Source of the DNA: Vibrio rhizosphaerae
GTDB taxonomy: Bacteria; Pseudomonadota; Gammaproteobacteria; Enterobacterales; Vibrionaceae
Direction: 5' to 3'
NCBI RefSeq assembly: GCF_024347095.1
Contig: NZ_AP024903.1
Span: 1,054,001 to 1,118,000, forward strand
DNA: 64,000 bases
The notes under the pieces are model-generated. The model did no database searches. It saw nothing but the letters and a program-made list of their open reading frames with translations, and was not told where the DNA came from. Positions 39,184 to 48,959 of the stretch are shown here, piece by piece. A program made the translations under genes and the position numbers. How positions within the stretch are numbered: position 1 is the first letter of the stretch; each line of letters starts with the position of its first letter.

Positions 39184-41466
39184 TTATGTATCCTTGAGCA
39201 GATTCTTGATGCTTTCTTCATTTTTATGCGAAGAATGTACTTTAATCAGACCTTGGCTAATCGCTTGCCGGCAGGCTTGACGAATATCGTCGGTGGCAAA
39301 GCTGGCCGCTGGCGCATTGTCGATTGCTTTCAAATAGACCCAATGGCTACTCTTTTCCGTAATACTGAGCTTTCTGGATGCACTGGTCGCCATCAACAGA
39401 ATATCCAGTAACTCTTTCTCATTGATTGCGGTATACGCTTTGGGTAAAAACGGGTAATCGGTGATACCGATGCGAATGATTCGGTTCAACGGGCTGGATG
39501 GCTGAAATTCATTCACCCAACTTTGAATTTTTTCGAACAGTGCCTGTGGTGATGTTTCATTGTTTTCATCCGCGGGCATGTGGTTGTTTTCCACGTAGAT
39601 AAGGTTGGCATCGGTAAAATGGAACAAGCGTGTGCGTTCATCCAGCTTGTCTTTCAGATACTCGCCCAATGCTAGCTCAAGCTTGAGACCTTCCGTATAA
39701 CCATGCTCAAGATACATATTCCGTAGGAAAGGTATATCGATCATCGCGAAGCGTAATCGATCACTGAGCGGTTCGTGGATTAACTCACCGATATGCCATT
39801 GCTCATAGGTATGACTGCTCTTTTGCAAAGACGTAGAGAGGTCTTCGTTCAGCATGCGCAGATTATTCAAACGGGAGCGGGAATGCATGAACAGGTGATT
39901 GTTGAGATATTCAATTTCTTCGTTTTGTTGGCGAATAATGTAACCACGGCGCAAAATGAATAGAAAGAAAATGAATCCGGCCGCAAAAAGACCGTAAGCG
40001 ACATTTTGTAAATATCGGTAATGTTTTTCCTGTTGTTTCAGCGCCCGGTCTTGTCCTGCCAGATGTAATGTCTGTTCGACAAACATTTTTTGCTGTTTGA
40101 ACGCTTCTTCGCTGATGTGATTTAACTGATTTTGCTGTCTTTGCGTCAGTTGGTTGTACTGACGTGAATAGTTTAAAGCTTCTAAATAGTGTCCTTGTTT
40201 CTCTGATGCATCGGAGAGCAGTTTTAACGCTTGCATCAGCGTCTGATCATCGTGAGTCTGTCCTGCCAGCACAGCGGACTGACGTGCCAGCGCGATTGCC
40301 CGGGATGTGTCTTTTTGATAAAAAGCGATCCCCGCTTTCAGGAGCAAAGCCTGTCCCTGCAACTGAGGAAAGTCGAATTGGGTCAGTAACGGCTCGATCG
40401 CTGACAGGTAATCCTCGGCTAACGGGTAGTTGTAGAGCTGCATATAGGTCGATGCCAGACGAATCCGCACCCCAATAAACAGTTGCATTTCGTGTTGTGT
40501 GACCGAGTGATCCAGCACATTGAGATAGTAGACGAGAGCCAGATTGAATTTACTTTGCTGATAGTAGATATCACCCATCCGTTTGAGGATATCCACCAGT
40601 ACGGGAGATTCCTCATAACTATCATAAAAGTCAGCAGCCTGAGCCAGATAAAGCAGTGCGCGGTCCAGTACCTTCCGTTCATAAAACAGTTGGGCCAAGA
40701 GCGAATTGGTCATCGCCAGTAAGGCACTGTCATTGGATTCTAAGGCACTCCAATAAGCGGTCAGTAGCTCTGAGAGGGCTTTATTGTAACGTTTGTGATT
40801 CAGATAGTGCTTCCCGACCTGAATGTGGTACTCAATTTGTCTTTTGACGGATTGTGTTTCACTGATGTAGGTTTTGGCCTCTTCATAATAGTTTTCTGCC
40901 CGTTCATTCTCATTGGATTTTGAGGCAATTTCCGCCAGAAGCATCAAAATATGATAGTGGATTCTTTTGCCAAGCTGTTCGGCATTTTTTAGCTGAGCTA
41001 ATGCAGCGGAGAGTTTTTTGAGCTGTTCCCGGGCCAGTTGTGAATCATGATTGAGAAGCCAGTTCAGCCGAATTTCTAACTGACGCACCTCAATTTCCAG
41101 ATAAGGGAGCTGGTATTGTTGAGTCAATGCGATGGCTTTTTTCAGATAACGCATCGCTTCATCATAATATCCCTGACGAAACAGTGCCTGAGCCAGAATT
41201 TCCATGGCTTCAACACTAGAGTTTGGTGTGCGGATGAGGTTATCTGAGCTCTCGCTGGTGATTTTCGTCTGGGTTTTTTCGTTGGTGTCCGATAAGATTC
41301 TTCTGGTCAGGTAAGTCGATGTCAGTGACTGCGCTTCTTTCGGCGAAATATCCAGAAGTAGGTTGGCTTCTTCCAGTGTCGGAGAAGTATAAACACTGGC
41401 AAATGCTATCGGACAGCTACTGAGAAGCAACCATAAAAATAGCGCATTCCGGATGGTTCTGATCAT
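39184..41466 (-). CDS. Membrane TPR protein with degenerate GGDEF-like C-terminal domain
   Basis: The 760 residues divide into a signal peptide (1-23, ending AFA), a long periplasmic array of tetratricopeptide-like repeats (about 60-430, e.g. ALFRQGYYDEAMRYLKKAI and LVYYLNVLDHSV), a short coiled coil, one membrane helix (about 487-507, YGLFAAGFIFFLFIL) and a cytoplasmic domain of about 250 residues. The last part has the layout of a GGDEF domain but the signature loop reads FTDANLIYVEN, so cyclase activity is not expected. It could sense the envelope and act as a scaffold or binder. No family with a known role is recognised; related to TPR-GGDEF membrane proteins by layout. It is upstream of an intact diguanylate cyclase. 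Confidence 0.82.
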   Translation of the reverse strand: MIRTIRNALFLWLLLSSCPIAFASVYTSPTLEEANLLLDISPKEAQSLTSTYLTRRILSDTNEKTQTKITSESSDNLIRTPNSSVEAMEILAQALFRQGYYDEAMRYLKKAIALTQQYQLPYLEIEVRQLEIRLNWLLNHDSQLAREQLKKLSAALAQLKNAEQLGKRIHYHILMLLAEIASKSNENERAENYYEEAKTYISETQSVKRQIEYHIQVGKHYLNHKRYNKALSELLTAYWSALESNDSALLAMTNSLLAQLFYERKVLDRALLYLAQAADFYDSYEESPVLVDILKRMGDIYYQQSKFNLALVYYLNVLDHSVTQHEMQLFIGVRIRLASTYMQLYNYPLAEDYLSAIEPLLTQFDFPQLQGQALLLKAGIAFYQKDTSRAIALARQSAVLAGQTHDDQTLMQALKLLSDASEKQGHYLEALNYSRQYNQLTQRQQNQLNHISEEAFKQQKMFVEQTLHLAGQDRALKQQEKHYRYLQNVAYGLFAAGFIFFLFILRRGYIIRQQNEEIEYLNNHLFMHSRSRLNNLRMLNEDLSTSLQKSSHTYEQWHIGELIHEPLSDRLRFAMIDIPFLRNMYLEHGYTEGLKLELALGEYLKDKLDERTRLFHFTDANLIYVENNHMPADENNETSPQALFEKIQSWVNEFQPSSPLNRIIRIGITDYPFLPKAYTAINEKELLDILLMATSASRKLSITEKSSHWVYLKAIDNAPAASFATDDIRQACRQAISQGLIKVHSSHKNEESIKNLLKDT

Positions 41467-41489
41467 CTCAATGGTGACTCCAAGCCGAC

Positions 41490-42335
41490 TTATTGACGTG
41501 CCATACGCAAGATGCTGGCTGGCTGACTGTCTTCCGTTGAGCGGTAAGGATTAATATCCAGCCCCCCGCGGCGGGTATACCGTGCATACACGGTTAACGT
41601 TTGTGGGGCACAATACTTCATCAAGTCGGTAAAGATTCGTTCCACACACTGTTCATGAAACTCATTGTGTTCACGGAAAGAAACCAGATAACGGAGTAAT
41701 GCTTCACGGTTGATCTGTTTGCCCCGGTAACGGATTTCAACGCTGCCCCAGTCCGGTTGATTGGTGATCAGACAATTGGATTTCAACAGATGGCTGTGCA
41801 GCGTTTCTTCAACAAAGGTCTCGCCGGTTGCTTGTTCCAGATAAGCGGCATTGAATGCATACTGTTCGATTTCAATTTCCTGCTCGTCAATGCATTCACC
41901 TTCCATTGTGATGATGTGTTGGTGAGTAAAATCATTGACATGCCGGAGGTTGACCGTGACCTCTTCACCGGCACAGTCAGATAGATCGGCACTGAGTCTG
42001 GCATGAACCGCTTGCCAATCGTCAAACTTTGTCTGATTCAAACTATTTAGATACAGTTTAAATGATTTGGATTCGATCAGGTTTGGGCTGGTGGCCGGGA
42101 TTGACACGTATCCAATCGCGACCTGAGGTAATCCTTTGGCATTGAGCCATGAGAGTTCGTACAGCGTCCAGAGGTCACATCCCTGAAACGGCAGAGGAGC
42201 CGCTAACTGCAGTTCATCTCGGTTCAGACTTCGCGGAACGGCTTGTAGGAGTGATGGATCATAATGACTTGCATAGACAGTCTGTTGGCCTAATTTTAGG
42301 TCAGCCAAGGACTCGTTATCGGAATATTTGCTCAT
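41490..42335 (-). CDS. queF: NADPH-dependent 7-cyano-7-deazaguanine reductase
   Basis: QueF reduces preQ0 to preQ1 in queuosine synthesis for tRNA. The 281-residue two-domain (YqcD-type) form is seen, with the catalytic cysteine in [18 protein letters not shown] and the substrate glutamates in [12 protein letters not shown]. The N-terminal half holds [11 protein letters not shown]. The length equals that of E. coli. It is divergent from syd, the same pairing as in E. coli. Confidence 0.96.
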   Translation of the reverse strand: MSKYSDNESLADLKLGQQTVYASHYDPSLLQAVPRSLNRDELQLAAPLPFQGCDLWTLYELSWLNAKGLPQVAIGYVSIPATSPNLIESKSFKLYLNSLNQTKFDDWQAVHARLSADLSDCAGEEVTVNLRHVNDFTHQHIITMEGECIDEQEIEIEQYAFNAAYLEQATGETFVEETLHSHLLKSNCLITNQPDWGSVEIRYRGKQINREALLRYLVSFREHNEFHEQCVERIFTDLMKYCAPQTLTVYARYTRRGGLDINPYRSTEDSQPASILRMARQ

Positions 42336-42527
42336 GCTCAGGACTAAATTCGTTTAGAATACGGGGAATTTTACGCAATCCACTTGCCAATGTCATTAGG
42401 CGTGGGCTTTCTTCGTGAAATGATCGGTAAATTATCGGATAAGCCTGATCATCAACGGAGCGCGATTGCTTTCTTTGGCACGGGCCGAAGAAAATGGCGG
42501 TATTACAGTGATCATTCGGAGAATCGC

Positions 42528-43076
42528 ATGAATGAAATGGTTCTATTATCATCCCTGACGCAGTTTTGTCAGCGTTATGTCTTGGCATATCAACAGGAAC
42601 ATGGTTGTTTGCCAATGAATTCCGAATTAGCCGATTGGCCTTCACCTTGTATTGAGACGACCCGGGGCGACATGGTGTACTGGCAGCCTGTCAGCCGGGG
42701 TGAACCTGCTGACTTTTCAAGTACTGAGCAGGCGATTGAGCTGACTTTACATGAGGATATCAAGGCGTTTTACGGCACGCAGTTTTGTGCCGATATGGCG
42801 GCTCGCTGGCAGGGTGAGTCACTGACGTTACTCCAAGTCTGGAGTGAGGCCGATTTCACCCGGTTGCAGGAGAATATCTTGGGTCATTTGGTCACCCAGC
42901 GCCGGTTGAAACTCAAACCAACGGTTTTTATTGCGGCTACCGATGCAGAACTTGATGTGATTTCGATTTGTAATCTCAGTGGTGAAGTGATTCTGGAGCG
43001 TCTCGGCACCTCGAAACGGGATGTACTGGCACCGACGCTCGATACTTTCTTAGATCAATTAGAACCGATGGTGTAA
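42528..43076 (+). CDS. syd: SecY-interacting protein Syd
   Basis: Syd binds the SecY cytosolic face and can monitor or disassemble abnormal SecYEG. The 182-residue protein matches by [31 protein letters not shown] and the C-terminal [17 protein letters not shown]. The start at 42528 has GGAG seven bases upstream and gives the family length (E. coli 181); the longer frame from 42384 extends into the queF promoter region. It is followed 3 bp later by the zinc-ribbon gene. Confidence 0.94.
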   Translation: MNEMVLLSSLTQFCQRYVLAYQQEHGCLPMNSELADWPSPCIETTRGDMVYWQPVSRGEPADFSSTEQAIELTLHEDIKAFYGTQFCADMAARWQGESLTLLQVWSEADFTRLQENILGHLVTQRRLKLKPTVFIAATDAELDVISICNLSGEVILERLGTSKRDVLAPTLDTFLDQLEPMV

Positions 43077-43079
43077 CGG

Positions 43080-43856
43080 ATGTACGTTGTTGAACTCCAG
43101 TTTGAATGTTTTGATAACACCACGGTTGCTGCCGTTGAAGGGGTGATTTCCGGTTTACTGGAAGCCCTGCGGTTTAACGGCCAGATTCTGGGTCGGGAAT
43201 TTCCGGTGGTGATGGGCGACGGTGAGTTTTTTGTCCGTGCGGTGTGTGCGGAGAAACAGAGCTTGCATCCGCGTTATCACTCCGATTTTGTCCGGCGTTG
43301 TCTCGCCAGATTGGCAGAGGCGAGCTTACTGGCTCCCAAAGTGCGCGTTCTGGGGCGGGATATTCACTCGGAGCAAACCGATCCCGATGAACCGCGTCAA
43401 TGGCAGGTGCTTTATACGACCTATGTGCATACTTGCTCGCCATTGCGCAATGGTGAAACGCTTCTGCCGATTCCTTTGTACCGGATTCCAGCGACCTTCA
43501 ATGGGGATCATAAAGCGGTGATTAAGTGGCAGACAGAATGGCAGGCTTGTGATGAATTACAGATGGCCGGTGGGTGTCAGGCGGAACACGCTGCTTTAAC
43601 CGAGATCATGATGCCGGATAGTGATTTGTTCCGACGTGGCTGGGATTTGCGGGGACGCATTGAGTATTTGACGAAAATTCCCACTTACTATTATCAGTAC
43701 CGTGTCGGCGGAACCAGCCTGGAAGATGAACAACATCGTCGTTGTCCGAAATGTGGTGGTGAATGGCGGTTAGCCGGGCCTCTGCATGATATTTTCCATT
43801 TCAAATGTGATGCATGCCGGATTGTGTCGAACCTGTCGTGGGATTACCTGAAGTAA
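43080..43856 (+). CDS. Zinc-ribbon protein, DUF2310 family
   Basis: The 258-residue protein has a C-terminal zinc ribbon with two cysteine pairs, CPKCGGEW and CDACRIVS (residues about 222-248). The rest is a conserved domain rich in Arg and Glu, including GDGEFFVRAVCAEKQSLHPR and TYVHTCSPLRNGETLLPIPL. Family members are called possible nucleic-acid-binding proteins, but no activity is known to me. It starts 3 bp after syd, so the two form an operon. Confidence 0.87.
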   Translation: MYVVELQFECFDNTTVAAVEGVISGLLEALRFNGQILGREFPVVMGDGEFFVRAVCAEKQSLHPRYHSDFVRRCLARLAEASLLAPKVRVLGRDIHSEQTDPDEPRQWQVLYTTYVHTCSPLRNGETLLPIPLYRIPATFNGDHKAVIKWQTEWQACDELQMAGGCQAEHAALTEIMMPDSDLFRRGWDLRGRIEYLTKIPTYYYQYRVGGTSLEDEQHRRCPKCGGEWRLAGPLHDIFHFKCDACRIVSNLSWDYLK

Positions 43857-43878
43857 GTGTTCAGCAAAATGAAGCCAT

Positions 43879-43906
43879 AAAAAAGGGCATTGAATGCCCT
43901 TTTTTT
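43879..43906. terminator. Bidirectional terminator between the zinc-ribbon gene and metQ
   Basis: AAAAAAGGGCAT and ATGCCCTTTTTT form a perfect 12-bp stem with a TGA loop. It can end both the syd operon and the metNIQ transcript. Confidence 0.92.
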
Positions 43907-43951
43907 GTCGTAAGACGCAGCCTGTTATCACGCTGACCGCTGTTATTGGTT

Positions 43952-44761
43952 TTACCAGCCTTTGACAACACCGTCATTGAAGATTTTCATCGCAGCCTGA
44001 TAAACTTCATCTGTCTGATAGGCTTTGACGAAGTTTTGCACGTTTTGGTCATTGACGTTATTTTCACGTGCGACGATCAGGTTCACATATGGTGATTCTT
44101 TGTCTTCGACAAAAAGACCATCTTTTTCTGGAGAGAGGTGCAGTTGGCTGGCAAAGGTTGTATTGATGATTGCAATCGTCACATCATCCAGTGAACGTGG
44201 CAGTTGGGCTGCATCTAATTCAAGGATTTCTAACTGCTTTGGATTCTTGACAATATCTTGCACTGTGGCTTTTAGACCAACACCATCACGTAAGGTAATC
44301 AGACCTTGCTGTTGAAGGAGAATCAATGAGCGGCCAAGGTTGGTTGGATCATTCGGAACCGCAATTCGGTCACCTGCTTTCAGAGCATCAACCGATTTGA
44401 TTGTTTTGGAATATCCGGCAATCGGGTAAACGAACGTCTTGCCAGCAATCTTTAATTTGTAGCCACGGTCTGCAATTTGCTGGTCCAGATAGGGTTTGTG
44501 CTGGAATGCGTTTACATCAACAGAACCATCATCAAGTGCAGCATTAGGCGTGACATAATCAGTAAATGTGACCAGCTCGACATCGAGGTTATATTTATCT
44601 TTTGCCACTTTCTTAGCAACTTCGGCAACCTGAGTTTCTGCCCCGGCAATGACACCTACTTTGATTTTGTTATTATCGGCAGTTTTATCGCCACAACTGG
44701 CCAGCACGAGTGCTGAAGCTGCCGTCGCAATCGTTAGTAAACCCTTTAGACTTAATTTCAT
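43952..44761 (-). CDS. metQ: D-methionine ABC transporter substrate-binding lipoprotein
   Basis: MetQ binds methionine in the periplasm and delivers it to MetNI. The 269-residue protein has a lipobox (ALVLASCGDK, Cys23) and NlpA-type motifs such as VTFTDYVTPNAALDDGSVDV and NAFQHKPYLDQQ. It closes the metN-metI-metQ operon, whose order matches E. coli, with a 74-bp gap after metI and a strong terminator downstream. Confidence 0.95.
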   Translation of the reverse strand: MKLSLKGLLTIATAASALVLASCGDKTADNNKIKVGVIAGAETQVAEVAKKVAKDKYNLDVELVTFTDYVTPNAALDDGSVDVNAFQHKPYLDQQIADRGYKLKIAGKTFVYPIAGYSKTIKSVDALKAGDRIAVPNDPTNLGRSLILLQQQGLITLRDGVGLKATVQDIVKNPKQLEILELDAAQLPRSLDDVTIAIINTTFASQLHLSPEKDGLFVEDKESPYVNLIVARENNVNDQNVQNFVKAYQTDEVYQAAMKIFNDGVVKGW

Positions 44762-44835
44762 GTACTTCTCCTTGGCTTAATCCTGAACGATGATCATCAA
44801 TCATCGGTGTTGTTATTGTTTAGTTGGACGGTCGG

Positions 44836-45513
44836 TTATCGATGGTCAACCCGGCGCACAATCGCATCGCCAATTGACTGAATAATCTGAACCAGAACAA
44901 TGAGCATGACAACGGTCACCGCCATCACGGTAATGTCATAACGGTAGAAACCATAACGAATGGCCACATCCCCGAGACCGCCGCCACCGACCGTTCCTGC
45001 CATCGCCGAGTAACTGACCAGTGTCACCATCGTAATCGTGACTGAATTGAGAATGGTTGGCATCGCTTCCGGTAACAGCACTTTGGTAATGATTTGCAGC
45101 GGTTTCGCCCCCATAGCTTGGGCGGCTTCAACCAGACCGGCAGGGACTTCGAGCAGCGCCCCTTCAATCAGCCGGGCAACAAACGGAATCGCACCGATGG
45201 TCAATGGGACGATGGCTGCGGTGGTGCCGATAAATGTACCGATCAAGAGTTTGGTGAACGGAATAATAGCAACCATTAAGACCAAAAACGGTACCGAACG
45301 ACCGACATTGACCACGGCACCTAAAATACGATTAAGGCGTCTGTTTTCTAATAATCCCTTCGGTTTCGTAATATGCAGGATGACCCCGAGCGGAATACCA
45401 ATGAGGAAGCCGACCAGACCTGAAAATGCAACCATATAAACGGTTTGCCAAGTGGCGTTCAAAATCAGATGGCTGTTTTGACTGATCCAGTCAACGATGA
45501 GGTTAATTGACAT
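44836..45513 (-). CDS. metI: D-methionine ABC transporter permease
   Basis: MetI forms the membrane channel of the methionine importer. The 225 residues contain five membrane helices and the EAA loop ([20 protein letters not shown]) that contacts MetN. I use the ATG at 45513, which has AGAGG about nine bases upstream; an in-frame TTG at 45519 is an unlikely start. The gene overlaps the end of metN by 11 bases, consistent with coupled translation. Confidence 0.95.
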   Translation of the reverse strand: MSINLIVDWISQNSHLILNATWQTVYMVAFSGLVGFLIGIPLGVILHITKPKGLLENRRLNRILGAVVNVGRSVPFLVLMVAIIPFTKLLIGTFIGTTAAIVPLTIGAIPFVARLIEGALLEVPAGLVEAAQAMGAKPLQIITKVLLPEAMPTILNSVTITMVTLVSYSAMAGTVGGGGLGDVAIRYGFYRYDITVMAVTVVMLIVLVQIIQSIGDAIVRRVDHR

Positions 45514-46537
45514 ACCCAAGGACCTCTACTTTTACATGCTGTGAACGGAGATATTCGATTGCGGCCTGATCGTTGGCCGCTTCTCCAAGGAGTTCTGCGA
45601 CCAACATGCCAAATTTGACACCGCCGGCATAATCGAGATCAGAACTGAGAATATTCACATCCATATTAAAATCCCGTGAGATATGTGAAACCAACGGGGC
45701 ATCAACCGTCGCGCCGGTAAATTCCATCCGGACAAGCGGATAACTGCCCGGAACCCGTTCAGGATGCAGGCGATTTTCGTAATCTTCCGGAATCGATAAA
45801 TCCAGTGTCGAGCGAATAAACTGGTGTGCGAGCTCGGTTTTCGGATGGGCAAAAATATCGCTGATACTACCTTTTTCAACCAACTCTCCGTCACCGATGA
45901 TGGCGACCTCATGACAGATGCTTTTCACTACATCCATCTCATGTGTGATGAGCAAAATCGTGATATCTAGCTGACGGTTAATCTGTTTAAGCAGTTGTAA
46001 AATTGATTGGGTCGTGGCCGGATCCAATGCACTGGTGGCTTCATCACATAACAGCACTTTCGGATCACTCGCCAGTGCGCGGGCAATTGCAACGCGTTGC
46101 TTTTGCCCGCCACTGAGGTTGGACGGATAGGCTTGTTTTTTGTCGGCAAGACCGACAAGTGTCAGTAATTCATTGACTTTATTATGGATATATTGCTGAT
46201 TCTGACCTGCAAGTTCTAGCGGTAAAGCAATATTGTCAAATACAGTTCGGGATGATAACAGATTAAAATGCTGGAATATCATGCCGATATTGCGTCTGGC
46301 CTGACACAATTGAGCCGCACTCAATTTGGTCAGGTCAACACCGTCCACAATGACTTCACCACTGGTGGGAGACTCCAACATATTGACACAGCGTATCAGC
46401 GTACTTTTCCCGGCACCGGAAGAGCCGATCACACCAAAGATCGTCCCTTGCCGGATATGGAGATTAATGTCTTTCAGGGCGAGTATTTGATTGTCGCCTT
46501 GACCAAACATTTTGTTGACGTGATTTATTTCAATCAT
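45503..46537 (-). CDS. metN: D-methionine ABC transporter ATP-binding protein
   Basis: MetN powers methionine import. The 344-residue protein shows Walker A ([10 protein letters not shown]), the ABC signature [16 protein letters not shown], Walker B ([13 protein letters not shown]) and the C-terminal NIL regulatory domain (residues about 265-344), which in E. coli binds methionine and gives trans-inhibition. It is the first gene of the metNIQ operon, with MetJ boxes upstream. Confidence 0.97.
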   Translation of the reverse strand: MIEINHVNKMFGQGDNQILALKDINLHIRQGTIFGVIGSSGAGKSTLIRCVNMLESPTSGEVIVDGVDLTKLSAAQLCQARRNIGMIFQHFNLLSSRTVFDNIALPLELAGQNQQYIHNKVNELLTLVGLADKKQAYPSNLSGGQKQRVAIARALASDPKVLLCDEATSALDPATTQSILQLLKQINRQLDITILLITHEMDVVKSICHEVAIIGDGELVEKGSISDIFAHPKTELAHQFIRSTLDLSIPEDYENRLHPERVPGSYPLVRMEFTGATVDAPLVSHISRDFNMDVNILSSDLDYAGGVKFGMLVAELLGEAANDQAAIEYLRSQHVKVEVLGYVN

Positions 46538-46666
46538 TAGAAACCCTGACTAGGACCTACTTAGTTGATTCATTTCACCTCAGATCAAGCATTGTATGCT
46601 GAGGTATGGTGTGTTGCGTGATGAATTTGTATTCAATCCGGAACAACACCTGCGATTTGGTAATGG

Positions 46667-46718
46667 ATGCTATGGCTTCATGATAATGAAGTCAATCATT
46701 TTCGACGTCTAGACGTCT
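46667..46718 (-). promoter_or_regulatory. metNIQ promoter with adjacent MetJ boxes
   Basis: On the minus strand a -35 TTGACT (plus 46690-46695) and a -10 TAGCAT (plus 46667-46672) are spaced by 17 bp. Two tandem met boxes lie directly upstream: AGACGTCT (46711-46718, perfect) and CGACGTCT (46703-46710, 7 of 8). MetJ with SAM should repress from here. The boxes also lie about 135 bp before gmhB, but a link to that gene is not supported. Confidence 0.85.
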
Positions 46719-46853
46719 AAAGTTATTATTGTGGCGATTAGGCTGGAAAAAGCAATCAAAAATCTGTAACAGGAGACGAAGGGATTTGGGTGTATCTCCA
46801 AGTGTGAGTTTGAGTATAATAGCCGACATTAATCAGTCGGATGGGGTAAAGCT

Positions 46854-47402
46854 TTGGCTAAACCAGCAGTGTTTCTGGATCGCGATGGTGTGATCAATAT
46901 GGATAGTGGCTATGTTCATGATGAACATGATTTTCACTTCATTGATGGGGTATTTGAGGCAACAAAACGCCTGAAGGATATGGGATATCTTTTAGTAGTG
47001 GTGACCAATCAGGCCGGAATTGCCCGGGGATTGTTTACCGAAGAGCGCTTTTTGAGCCTGACGCAGTGGATGGACTGGAACTTTATTGACCGTGGGATCG
47101 AGTTGGATGGGATTTATTATTGTCCGCATCATCCTGAGCATGGCGACGAGAAATATAAGCAGAACTGCGATTGTCGAAAACCGCGTCCCGGCATGTTTAT
47201 CTCTGCCCGTGATTTTCTCAACATTGATATGGCGAAGTCAGTGATGGTGGGGGATAAACCCTCAGATCTGATTGCAGCTCAGGCGGCTGGCGTCGGGACT
47301 TCAATTCTGGTCCGTACCGGAAAACCCGTGACTGAAGCCGGTGAATCACTTGCCGATGTGGTGCTTGATAGCATCAAAGATGTTCCGGCTTATTTGGCTT
47401 GA
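46854..47402 (+). CDS. gmhB: D-glycero-beta-D-manno-heptose 1,7-bisphosphate 7-phosphatase
   Basis: GmhB removes the C7 phosphate in synthesis of ADP-heptose for the LPS core. The 182-residue HAD-type protein has the nucleophile motif [21 protein letters not shown] and the zinc site with [20 protein letters not shown]. The start is a TTG ([12 protein letters not shown]) with GGGG upstream, matching the family start. A TATAAT lies at 46815-46820. It is divergent from metNIQ, as in E. coli. Confidence 0.95.
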   Translation: MAKPAVFLDRDGVINMDSGYVHDEHDFHFIDGVFEATKRLKDMGYLLVVVTNQAGIARGLFTEERFLSLTQWMDWNFIDRGIELDGIYYCPHHPEHGDEKYKQNCDCRKPRPGMFISARDFLNIDMAKSVMVGDKPSDLIAAQAAGVGTSILVRTGKPVTEAGESLADVVLDSIKDVPAYLA

Positions 47403-47589
47403 TGGTTTTTCTGTACTCAGAAAAGATAGTATTGATGCCATATTGAGATGATGTCATTAAAGCAGGGAGACACTGTATTGGTTCGAGTCTCTTTGCTTGC
47501 AATTATTGCAATATGAAGTAGCAACGGGTATCGCTGAAGTCTGATGTGAATTGAGTGGTCTGAGTCACCGGATAGAAAAGCAACGGATA

Positions 47590-47616
47590 GAAAAAAAGCC
47601 AGCAATATGCTGGCTT
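47590..47616 (-). terminator. Intrinsic terminator of the tRNA-Tyr unit
   Basis: On the minus strand AGCCAGCA and TGCTGGCT form an 8-bp stem with a TAT loop, followed by a T-run. It starts about 8 bp after the 3' end of the second tRNA. Confidence 0.85.
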
Positions 47617-47623
47617 TTCTATA

Positions 47624-47708
<85 letters not shown>

Positions 47709-47756
47709 AGAGTGTTTTGTTCATGCCTGAATCAAATAATTCAACCATGTTGAATA

Positions 47757-47841
<85 letters not shown>

Positions 47842-47899
47842 AGGGTGTGCACGTTGTGTTGAAGAAATATTCCCGATTCATCTCTTCGGTGCGGGGCGC

Positions 47900-47927
47900 A
47901 TCATAGCAAACCTATGCAGCCTGTAAA
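47900..47927 (-). promoter_or_regulatory. Stable-RNA promoter of the tRNA-Tyr pair
   Basis: On the minus strand TTTACA (plus 47922-47927) and TATGAT (plus 47900-47905) are separated by 16 bp and followed by the GC-rich stretch GCGCCCCGC. A GC-rich discriminator after the -10 is typical of stringently controlled tRNA and rRNA promoters. Confidence 0.75.
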
Positions 47928-48031
47928 GCCTTTTCTAATAATTTATGACTGAATGATGTCTTTTTGGACAAATGTGCTATTTCTTGTTCAATATCAAGTT
48001 ATAGAAGATAAAAAACACTGAACTTGACCCT

Positions 48032-48637
48032 TTATGATGAACCGTAAGTGACACAATATCGTGATGGTTTATGGTTCATCGCAAGGACGACATTGAGGAC
48101 AGCTGCGCTGAGTATGGAAACAGCAATTGTCTCTGGTGGGAGATAAAAGAAAGATGCACAGACAATCGATGCATCAATACATAATTGTGTCTTACCGACA
48201 GAAATGCCTAATTTATCCTGAACAAACAGGCAGAATACGTTGAAGCCGCCTAAACTTGACCGGTGGCGAAAGAGAATCAACATACCCAATCCCATCAGGA
48301 GGCCGCCGCTGATGGCAGCGTAAACAGGATTGGTGTCGGTGAGTTGTACCAGCGGTGAAAATAGTCCGGTAAACAGGGAAACCAGTAGTCCGGAAATGAA
48401 ACTGTTCAACGCGAACCGTTGGCCGAATCGTTTCCAGGCAAGCCAATAAAAAGGGGTGTTGCACAGTAGATACAGCACACCAAAAGAGTATGGCGTTAAG
48501 TGGTTCAATAATAGTGCTAATCCGGCTGTGCCACCGGTAATGGCATTTGCTGCTTGTAGAAACATAATTCCCTGAGCAACTAAAAAGCTCCCGGTAATCA
48601 TGGCAATAATGTCTTCCTGAAATGTGTGCTTTTCCAT
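48032..48637 (-). CDS. YitT family membrane protein
   Basis: The 201-residue protein has five to six membrane segments and a YitT-type core (ITGGTAGLALLLNHLTPYSF and FRHRSSLGGFNVFC). It lacks the C-terminal DUF2179 domain present in Bacillus YitT, so it is a short form. Its transported substrate, if any, is unknown. It is convergent with the tRNA unit's end only in the sense of sharing a strand; upstream it is divergent from glyA. Confidence 0.85.
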   Translation of the reverse strand: MEKHTFQEDIIAMITGSFLVAQGIMFLQAANAITGGTAGLALLLNHLTPYSFGVLYLLCNTPFYWLAWKRFGQRFALNSFISGLLVSLFTGLFSPLVQLTDTNPVYAAISGGLLMGLGMLILFRHRSSLGGFNVFCLFVQDKLGISVGKTQLCIDASIVCASFFYLPPETIAVSILSAAVLNVVLAMNHKPSRYCVTYGSS

Positions 48638-48864
48638 CGATAGTCAAAAGGATTGGGACAATTTGCGGAGAATACTAAAGAAAAGGTGACGTTTTCGGTA
48701 GCTAGATAGGCTAAATTCAGGTAAACCTATGTCTTTGATACTTTACATGATGTAAACAGCAAAGTTGACACACATGATGGTTATTGTGGTGTGACTTTTC
48801 GGTATCATGAAAAAACTGCATGATAATTTGTCTATTTGGGCTTTATGACCTAAATCAATTTAGG

Positions 48865-48903
48865 TAGAATACGCGCTAAATTAGATGGCGAAAACGTTTG
48901 CGT
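48865..48903 (+). promoter_or_regulatory. glyA promoter region with PurR box
   Basis: GCGAAAACGTTTGCGT (48888-48903) read on the minus strand gives ACGCAAACGTTTTCGC, matching the PurR consensus at all but the last fixed base. A -10-like TAGAAT is at 48865-48870, so the box lies just after the likely transcription start. PurR control of glyA is known in E. coli. The -35 is weak. Upstream, 48765-48800 contains CACAC/GTGTG dyad sequence of unknown role. Confidence 0.8.
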
Positions 48904-48959
48904 TAAGTCAAAATGTCATTTTATTAAACATTTCAGTCAATCTGAGTCAGGAGATACAG

